A program made the translations under genes and the position numbers. This document shows, one piece after another, positions 58,484 to 64,000 of a stretch of 64,000 nucleotides of DNA. The stretch comes from Acidiferrum sp963771295 (GTDB lineage Bacteria; Acidobacteriota; Terriglobia; Acidiferrales; UBA7541), in contig CAVYTB010000005.1 of NCBI GenBank assembly GCA_963771295.1, positions 310,001-374,000 of the forward strand, in the 5' to 3' direction. Below the pieces are notes generated by a model that was not told the DNA's origin, ran no database searches, and worked only from the letters and a program-made list of their open reading frames with translations. Every line of letters starts with the position of its first letter. The first letter of the stretch is position 1.

Positions 58484-60373
58484 CTAGGGAGTTGGCTGGG
58501 GGACGGTGCCGCCCAGGAGTTCTACTGCGCTTTGATTCAGTTTGCTGCGGAGGGCGTAGCGATCGTTCGCGCGGGTGATGTAACGGACGGCGACCTCAAT
58601 GCCACCGACGACGGGCTTCACGCTGATGGCGGGAGCCGCGGAAAGACCGCTGAGTCCTCGGGATGTGGTGGCCTTACTCCATTCCTGTTCGGCTTGCTGA
58701 ACGGTTTCGCGAGTGGCCTCAACAACTTTTTTGTGAATGGCGTCGATCAGGGGATAAGAGTCCTTACCCGTCGGAAGAACAATCTGCAGTTCATCCCACA
58801 ACCATTGGCCGGTGGTGGAGAAATTGAAGTAGTGGCCTTCGATGGCGAAGCTGTTGGTGAAGGTGACGCGGCGGCCGGTGGGATGCCCGGAGTCGGTCCA
58901 GTTGCCGGTTTCGAGCAGGACCGTGTGGAACGGCCCGATCTCCACGACTTCGCCGGTGACGCCATTGATTTCCACCCAATCGCCGAGGCGAATGCCATTT
59001 TTTCCCATGAGCACGAACCAACCGAGAAAGCCGACAATGAAGTCCTTCAAGGCGACGGTAAGTCCGGCGCCGGCCAAGCCGAGGAAGGTTCCGAGTTGTC
59101 CTGGCGGCCCGAAGACCACAAGCAGAATCAGAAAGAGGGCGAGAACCTGCAGGGTGACGCGGATAACGGTGCGGAGCGACTCGATCTGGCGTCGATCCAT
59201 AGAAAGGCGATCGAGCAGTGAATCCAAAGAGGAGTTGCCGAAGATGCCGAGAAGCACAATCACGAGGACAATGGCGGCACCGAGGAGCGCGCGATGAAGC
59301 AAGGCGCGCTGGTGAGCGGCGACGATATCGATCCACTGGGCGTAGGTGGAGGCAAGTTCCTTCTTGGTCTCGATGCGCTTGTCGTAGGTTGACAGGATTT
59401 TCTGATCATCGGAAAGCTGCTGAGTGGTTTTGAGCAAACCAGCGGTTTCGGCCTGACTTTTGTCGGAAGAAGAAACGCGAACGGCAGCGGTTCCCGATTT
59501 AGTTTTCTTGGAATGATGCGCGAGTTCGGGCACGGCGGATTTCTCGGAGTCAATCTGCGCATCCAAGGCATCGTGCTTGGAGGTCAGCGAGTTGATGGAA
59601 TCCAGCGTGGCGCTTTTGGCCTGCCAGAGTTGCAACCGTTTCTGATGCAGATCGCGCCAAAGTTTTGCGAGATGGATCAGTCCGAGTTGCTCGACGGGCT
59701 CAGGACCGGTGGGAACGGCGGAAGCGGTGCCATGAGAAGTTTCTTCGTGATCCTTCTTGAGGGCTTGAATGCGGTCGGTGACGTCGCCGCCAGCACGCAT
59801 TAAATCCTGCTTGGCATCGTCCAATTCGTCCTGATCGAGTTCCATGTCTGCTTCGGACTGGATGAGATCGGCTTCGATGGAATCCTTTTTGGTTTCGGAC
59901 GCTTTGACCAATTGTTCGGCGAGTTGCTTGGTGCGGTCCTCGTCGGCCTTCAGGAGCTTCTCGGATGTCTGCACGCGCGCCTGGCATTCTTTGGCTTCGG
60001 CCGACAAAGCAGGAGGGTGAAGGCGCGCCTGGCGGAGCGCGTTGTCGAAAGCGAGGTCGACATCGAAATCGGCAAGACGAAGGGCTTCCTGTGCGATGGC
60101 GCGCTCGTTGTGAAAAGTAGCCAGTTGAGCAAGCTGCTGAGCGGTTTTCAGAGGAGTTTGATCTACCAGGGATTTATCGGCGCGCTCGGAGGAAGGAGTT
60201 GCGGTGGGCGCGGGAGGCGAGGTGTCTGGCTGGCGCGTCTGCCAGAATGCATAAGCGGCGAACACAAGCAGTAGGACAATCACGAGCGCCGCGATTCGCT
60301 GAGTTTTTAGCATAAAGATTGCCAGCACCGTCCTGCGATTCGGTTGACGAGGGTTCAACTCAATTTCGGGCAT
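58484..60373 (-). CDS. MscS-type mechanosensitive channel with long periplasmic coiled coil
   Basis: A 629-residue inner-membrane protein. N-terminal membrane helix (IAALVIVLLLVFAAYAFW), then about 280 residues of helical, Lys/Glu/Gln-rich coiled coil (KTAQQLAQLATFH, ADEDRTKQLAEQLVKASE), then four hydrophobic segments and the MscS core: TVALKDFIVGFLGWFVLMGKNGIRLGDWVEINGVTGEVVEIG and TFTNSFAIEG. The ATG at 60373 has only a poor ribosome-binding site; MLKTQRIAAL at 60313 is an alternative. It would release solutes on osmotic downshift. The long periplasmic part resembles KefA/MscK-type channels. No gene partners. Confidence 0.87.
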   Translation of the reverse strand: MPEIELNPRQPNRRTVLAIFMLKTQRIAALVIVLLLVFAAYAFWQTRQPDTSPPAPTATPSSERADKSLVDQTPLKTAQQLAQLATFHNERAIAQEALRLADFDVDLAFDNALRQARLHPPALSAEAKECQARVQTSEKLLKADEDRTKQLAEQLVKASETKKDSIEADLIQSEADMELDQDELDDAKQDLMRAGGDVTDRIQALKKDHEETSHGTASAVPTGPEPVEQLGLIHLAKLWRDLHQKRLQLWQAKSATLDSINSLTSKHDALDAQIDSEKSAVPELAHHSKKTKSGTAAVRVSSSDKSQAETAGLLKTTQQLSDDQKILSTYDKRIETKKELASTYAQWIDIVAAHQRALLHRALLGAAIVLVIVLLGIFGNSSLDSLLDRLSMDRRQIESLRTVIRVTLQVLALFLILLVVFGPPGQLGTFLGLAGAGLTVALKDFIVGFLGWFVLMGKNGIRLGDWVEINGVTGEVVEIGPFHTVLLETGNWTDSGHPTGRRVTFTNSFAIEGHYFNFSTTGQWLWDELQIVLPTGKDSYPLIDAIHKKVVEATRETVQQAEQEWSKATTSRGLSGLSAAPAISVKPVVGGIEVAVRYITRANDRYALRSKLNQSAVELLGGTVPQPTP

Positions 60374-60721
60374 TCAACAGGGAAAGGCAAGAACTTAGTG
60401 AGCACGCCTTGTCGCAAAAGGATTGTTGAGCAGGAGCGCGGCGACTAAGCTTAAAGAAAAGCATCTTTGGGAACCGGGATTCGTGCGCCGAGAATTTTCG
60501 GAGGCATTTTTATTTTATTTTGTGCAGAGGGCCCGGTGACGAATAAGCGATTGGTGATTGACGGAGCGGCGACGAAGGACTAGCGTAACGGTATTGAATG
60601 TTGTGGTGTCATTCGACGGAAACCGACTGTCTCAGGTTGGCCCATTCCCTTTCCCGGCAAACGGCAGGCGAGGTGACACCCAGAAGGCCGTTCGCGCTCC
60701 ACGGCAGTCAGGACTGGAATC
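60374..60721. other. Intergenic region without a recognised gene
   Basis: I see no coding sequence and no HicA-type toxin gene. A T-rich stretch near 60507-60521 follows a weak 4-base-pair hairpin and is not a convincing terminator. Confidence 0.5.
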
Positions 60722-60937
60722 GTGAAACGATATCTGATTGTGATTGAAGAAACAGGTTCAGGATACGCGGCGTATTCACCGGATTTGCCGGGCTGCGTTT
60801 CGGCGACCGGACCACGGCATGAGATTGAGAAGAAGATGAAGGAAGTGATCGCATTTCATTTGGCGGGCTTGCGCGAAGAAGGGCAGGCGATACCAGAGCC
60901 GCACACGTTTTCGACATATGTCGATCTGCCAGCGTAG
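60722..60937 (+). CDS. Orphan HicB-like protein
   Basis: A 71-residue protein of the HicB family (MKRYLIVIEETGSGYAAYSPDLPGCVSATG), the N-terminal RNase H-like fold of HicB antitoxins. The GTG start at 60722 has AGTCAGGA upstream. No hicA gene is found on either side, and the C-terminal DNA-binding extension of full antitoxins is missing. Orphan HicB-fold proteins of this size are frequent in soil bacteria and may have roles unrelated to toxin-antitoxin function. The last codons run into a heptamer array. Confidence 0.82.
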   Translation: MKRYLIVIEETGSGYAAYSPDLPGCVSATGPRHEIEKKMKEVIAFHLAGLREEGQAIPEPHTFSTYVDLPA

Positions 60938-60938
60938 G

Positions 60939-60980
60939 AGTTTTAAATTTTGAGTCTTAAGTTTTACGTTTTAAGTTACA
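60939..60980. repeat. Degenerate heptamer tandem array (AGTTTTA)
   Basis: Six consecutive 7-base units (AGTTTTA, AATTTTG, AGTCTTA, AGTTTTA, CGTTTTA, AGTTACA) beginning 1 base after the HicB-like stop codon. Confidence 0.8.
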
Positions 60981-61071
60981 CCTTCTCGTGTATAAGAACT
61001 GTGGACTCGCAGAAACCTTGGCTGGCATAAAAGGCAGCGCTACATTTAAGACAAAGATCTAAGAGAAGAGA

Positions 61072-61097
61072 AACGCTCGGGTGCGCCGGGCGTTTTT
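61072..61097 (+). terminator. Intrinsic terminator downstream of the HicB-like gene
   Basis: A 9-base-pair stem AACGCTCGG/CCGGGCGTT with a 5-base loop, ending in TTTTT, before the rpoD 3' end. It could be read in reverse for rpoD, but its T-run is only on the plus strand. Confidence 0.75.
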
Positions 61098-61098
61098 C

Positions 61099-61133
61099 CA
61101 TTTTCTAATTTCGATTTTCTATTTTCGATTCTT
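61099..61133. repeat. Degenerate heptamer tandem array (GATTTTC)
   Basis: Five 7-base units (CATTTTC, TAATTTC, GATTTTC, TATTTTC, GATTCTT) that end one base before the rpoD stop codon. Confidence 0.78.
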
Positions 61134-61134
61134 T

Positions 61135-62877
61135 CTATAGGTAATCGCGGGACGGGCCTTCGAGGAAGGCGCGGAGTTTGCGCGAGCGCGAAGGATGACG
61201 AAGCTTGCGAAGGGCTTTGGCTTCGATCTGGCGAATGCGTTCGCGAGTGACGGCGAAGGATTGGCCGACTTCTTCGAGGGTGTGCTCGCTGCCGTCGTCG
61301 AGGCCAAAACGCATCTTGATGACCTTTTCTTCGCGTGGCGTCAGGGTCTTCAACACTGAGGAAGTCTGTTCCTTCAGGTTGAGATTGATGACCGCATCGG
61401 AAGGCGAGACCACGGCCTTGTCCTCGATGAAATCGCCGAGATGCGAATCCTCTTCCTCGCCGATGGGAGTTTCGAGTGAAATCGGCTCCTGGGCAATTTT
61501 CAGAATCTTGCGCACCTTGGACACAGGAATGTCCATGCGCTTGGCGATTTCTTCGCTGGTGGGTTCGCGGCCGAGTTCCTGAACAAGCTGGCGGCTGGTG
61601 CGAACCAGTTTGTTGATGGTTTCGATCATGTGAACCGGGATACGAATTGTGCGGGCCTGGTCAGCAATGGCGCGGGTGATAGCCTGACGAATCCACCAGG
61701 TGGCGTAGGTAGAAAATTTGTAGCCGCGACGCCATTCAAACTTGTCGACGGCCTTCATCAAGCCGATGTTACCTTCCTGAATCAGATCAAGAAACTGCAA
61801 ACCGCGATTGGTATATTTTTTCGCAATGGAAACGACGAGACGAAGGTTAGCCTCGATGAGTTCTTTCTTGGCTTGTTCGGCTTCCGCTTCGCCGCGTTGA
61901 ATGATGGTGAGGGTGCGCTTCAGTTCGGTGAGGCCGACTTCGCTGGCTTCCTCGATATCCTTCAGTTCGGAACGGCGGGTACGCAATTCGCGGCGAGCTT
62001 CGGCGGCGTTTTCACCCTTGGAAACGTCAGCGCGGCGTTCGAGGCGACCGGCTTCACGTTCGAGGGATTGCAGGCGCTCGACGGTGCCGCGCATCTTGTC
62101 GATGAGGCGCTTCTTCTCAAAGGGATTGAAATCGATGCCGCGGATTTCCAGGGATATTTCGATACGGGTGCGCGAAACGTCCCACTTGGCGCGAACGTAG
62201 GGACGCTTTTTGGATTTAGCGGTTTTGTCGAGCTTGACAGCTTGCTTGAGAGCCTGATCGTAAAGCTTGGCGATCTTGTCGATGTGCTTGAGAGTTTGCT
62301 TGGTCTTGTTGGCAATCTTTTCTTCGGTAAGTTCTTCGTCGTCGAACTGAACAATTTCCTTGATGGAGCGCGCGCCCTTGCGAAGATCGTCGCCTACGGC
62401 GATCAGTTCCTTGATGACGATGGGGGAACGAGTGATGGCCTTCATCACGACCAACTGGCCGCGCTCGATGCGCTTGGCGATAGTGACTTCGCCTTCGCGG
62501 GTCAAGAGGGGAACGGTGCCCATTTCGCGCAGGTACATGCGGACGGGATCGTTAGTTTTTTCGAGTGAACCGGGAGTGAGGTCGAGGTCGCTGCCGGATT
62601 CTTCGGCGTGGCCATCGTCTTTGGCGACGGTTTCGTGGTCGCCATGCTCGGAAGAGACTTCGACGGCGCGAGCGGCTTTAGCCGAAGCAGCGTCTTCGTA
62701 AATTTCGATGCCATTACGCTCGAAAGTAGTGAGGAGGTCATCGATTTCTTCCGAGGAATGAACTTCCGCAGGGAGGGAATCGTTAACTTCGTCGTAAAGC
62801 AGGTAACCGCGCTCTTTGCCGACGGCAATGAGCTGCCTTACCGCATCATATTTTTCTTCTAAACCGGTTGCCGCCAC
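61135..62877 (-). CDS. rpoD: RNA polymerase primary sigma factor
   Basis: A 580-residue housekeeping sigma factor. Region 1.1 at 1-75, region 1.2 DPVRMYLREMG at about 131, a non-conserved insert rich in Glu/Lys/Arg at about 170-330, region 2 ANLRLVVSIAKKYTNRGLQFLDLIQEGNIGLMKAVDKFEWRRGYKFSTYATWWIRQAI, region 3, and region 4 with the -35 helix VGQSFAVTRERIRQIEAKALRKLRHPSR. GTG 62877 is the start, with GGAGGA five bases upstream. It lies downstream of dnaG on the same strand, as in the ancient rpsU-dnaG-rpoD operon. Confidence 0.97.
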   Translation of the reverse strand: MAATGLEEKYDAVRQLIAVGKERGYLLYDEVNDSLPAEVHSSEEIDDLLTTFERNGIEIYEDAASAKAARAVEVSSEHGDHETVAKDDGHAEESGSDLDLTPGSLEKTNDPVRMYLREMGTVPLLTREGEVTIAKRIERGQLVVMKAITRSPIVIKELIAVGDDLRKGARSIKEIVQFDDEELTEEKIANKTKQTLKHIDKIAKLYDQALKQAVKLDKTAKSKKRPYVRAKWDVSRTRIEISLEIRGIDFNPFEKKRLIDKMRGTVERLQSLEREAGRLERRADVSKGENAAEARRELRTRRSELKDIEEASEVGLTELKRTLTIIQRGEAEAEQAKKELIEANLRLVVSIAKKYTNRGLQFLDLIQEGNIGLMKAVDKFEWRRGYKFSTYATWWIRQAITRAIADQARTIRIPVHMIETINKLVRTSRQLVQELGREPTSEEIAKRMDIPVSKVRKILKIAQEPISLETPIGEEEDSHLGDFIEDKAVVSPSDAVINLNLKEQTSSVLKTLTPREEKVIKMRFGLDDGSEHTLEEVGQSFAVTRERIRQIEAKALRKLRHPSRSRKLRAFLEGPSRDYL

Positions 62878-63250
62878 AACAATCCTCCAAAACTCTTAGT
62901 GCCAATTTCGATGATGCACACTGGCCACAGTTCAGCGCGCTCTGCGCAAAGGGCAAAAAGGGACAGCCCATACCGAACAGAGGGAGGAAGGATATCCTCC
63001 AAAAAGATCTAGATTTTTCTGTGAAGCCTTGTGTGCCGCGCCTAAATGCTTGCCACTGCCCCACGCCATGCCGCCTGCCGCGCCCTCGCGGACTGGTCCC
63101 GTAGCATCGTTTGCACTTCTAAATAGATGCCTCGAAGAGCGAAACCGTTATCCGCCGAACCCTTCTACGCTACACGGATAAGTCGTGCAAAGTCAATCAG
63201 TTCCTTGCGGAAAAGTTGTGGAAGGGCGGCATGTGATTGATTTGAAACAA
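62878..63250. other. Intergenic region between dnaG and rpoD
   Basis: 373 bases without a supported gene. It ends with the GGAGGA ribosome-binding site of rpoD (minus strand). I could not identify a clear promoter or hairpin. Confidence 0.5.
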
Positions 63251-64000
63251 TTAGGGATGATCGGCGGCGGACAGGCGCTTGAGGAGTTCCTGCTTGCGGC
63301 CGAGAAGTTCACGAAGGGACTGGCCCGCGGGTAGAGCTTCGATGTCGCGCTGAACGCGCTGGAGTTCCTGCTCAATCTGACGGCGGTGCAGAGCTTCGAG
63401 ACAGCTTTCGGCTTCCTCCCAGGAACCCTCTTGGGAAGGCTCGAAGAGGATTTCGAAGAAGAGGCGACGATCGCGTTCGTCGAGCAGGGCGCCAAGCTCT
63501 GTGGCCTGCATGGGCTGCTCGGAGAGTCCCGCGACGACTAGAGCCGCGAGGATTTTTTCGGTCTCGAGGCCCTCGTAGAGACGACCCTGCTGGAGACGCT
63601 GGGCAATCTCGCGACGAAAGCCTTCGGCTTCGACCAGCATGCGGATGAGGCGGCGTTCGGTAGGTTTGGCCGCTTTGCCAACAAGTTCAGGCTGGGTCTT
63701 AACTTCGCTGCGGCGTTCGTTGGCAGCTTTGCTGAGAGCGGCGCGAAGGACGGGTTCATCAATGCGGAGTTGCTGGGCGATGCGCGTGGCCCACTCCGAA
63801 CGAAGCAGGCGATTGGGAATTTTCTGCAGATAGGGGAGCAGGAAATTGAGGGCGCGCAACTTCCCTTCTCCGGTGGTGAGATCCATCTGGCGAGCGCGAC
63901 TGATGAGGTAATCGACGTATGGAGGAGAATCTTTCAGCGCTTTGATATAAGAGTCGGCACCTTTTTCACGGATGAAAAGATCGGGATCAGCCTTTTTGTC
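63251..64000 (-). CDS. dnaG: DNA primase, C-terminal part, cut by the right window edge
   Basis: The frame is open to base 64000, so only the C-terminal ~249 residues are seen. The visible part begins with KADPDLFIREKGADSYIKALKDSPPYVDYLISRA, the conserved end of the TOPRIM/catalytic core, and goes on into the helicase-interacting C-terminal domain (FLLPYLQKIPNRLLRSEWATRIAQQLRIDE; LLDERDRRLFFEILFEPS). Primase makes the RNA primers of DNA replication. rpoD follows on the same strand, which supports the identification. Confidence 0.93.
   Translation of the reverse strand, partial: DKKADPDLFIREKGADSYIKALKDSPPYVDYLISRARQMDLTTGEGKLRALNFLLPYLQKIPNRLLRSEWATRIAQQLRIDEPVLRAALSKAANERRSEVKTQPELVGKAAKPTERRLIRMLVEAEGFRREIAQRLQQGRLYEGLETEKILAALVVAGLSEQPMQATELGALLDERDRRLFFEILFEPSQEGSWEEAESCLEALHRRQIEQELQRVQRDIEALPAGQSLRELLGRKQELLKRLSAADHP

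Noticed and set aside
60374..60721. A hidden hicA toxin upstream of the HicB-like gene
   Set aside because: No frame of suitable length with a HicA-like motif was seen on either strand.

Overview
The window reads as ordinary chromosomal DNA of a moderately GC-rich Gram-negative bacterium, most likely an acidobacterium (Acidobacteriota, class Terriglobia or a relative). The pointers are a secreted VWFA-related protein of the type expanded in Acidobacteria, a TonB/ExbB/ExbD system, large secreted M28, S9 and S10 peptidases, a Tes-like radical SAM enzyme of the kind linked to membrane-spanning lipids, and many short hairpin repeats between genes. This placement is inference. I saw no rRNA, tRNA, CRISPR array, transposase, integrase or prophage gene.

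Left third (1-31.7 kb). This part holds metabolic and secreted enzymes: a cut-off M20 peptidase, a VWFA-related protein, gpmI with a D-2-hydroxyacid dehydrogenase, a cysteine-desulfurase-like enzyme, a flavin-binding protein coupled to a CsaA-like RNA-binding protein, and homoserine dehydrogenase. A PSMA-like M28 peptidase, a gluconokinase fused to an MFS transporter, an FAD oxidoreductase, a metallophosphoesterase, a DinB protein, a DUF255 thioredoxin-fold protein, DUF2203, nadA and moaA follow. The moaA leader carries a probable molybdenum-cofactor riboswitch, with a promoter in front and a terminator behind it. Next come a saccharopine-dehydrogenase-like protein, a coupled S10 carboxypeptidase-cstA-ybdD unit, DUF2461, an S9 peptidase with a formylglycine-generating-enzyme-like tail, and a paralogue of the flavin-binding protein.

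Middle (31.7-45.3 kb). Smaller units are separated by repeat-rich gaps: DoxX, an ExeA-like ATPase, a SnoaL-like protein, map, an FmdB-type zinc ribbon, a FabG-like reductase, the Tes-like radical SAM enzyme, an unknown basic-linker protein, a FecR-like membrane protein, ridA, an unknown lipoprotein and a bifunctional RelA/SpoT enzyme. Two repeat types are concentrated here: hairpins followed by a short fixed tag, and degenerate tandem arrays with a 7-base period.

Right third (45.3-64 kb). A long minus-strand envelope cluster runs Yip1-like, tgt, yajC, secD, secF, tonB, exbB, exbD, exbD, exbD, TPR lipoprotein, and ends at a clear terminator. It puts protein export and energy transduction to the outer membrane side by side. 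Beyond it lie two oligopeptide ABC ATPases without permeases, an MFS exporter, an MscS-type channel, an orphan HicB-like protein, and the classical dnaG-rpoD pair, with dnaG cut by the right edge.
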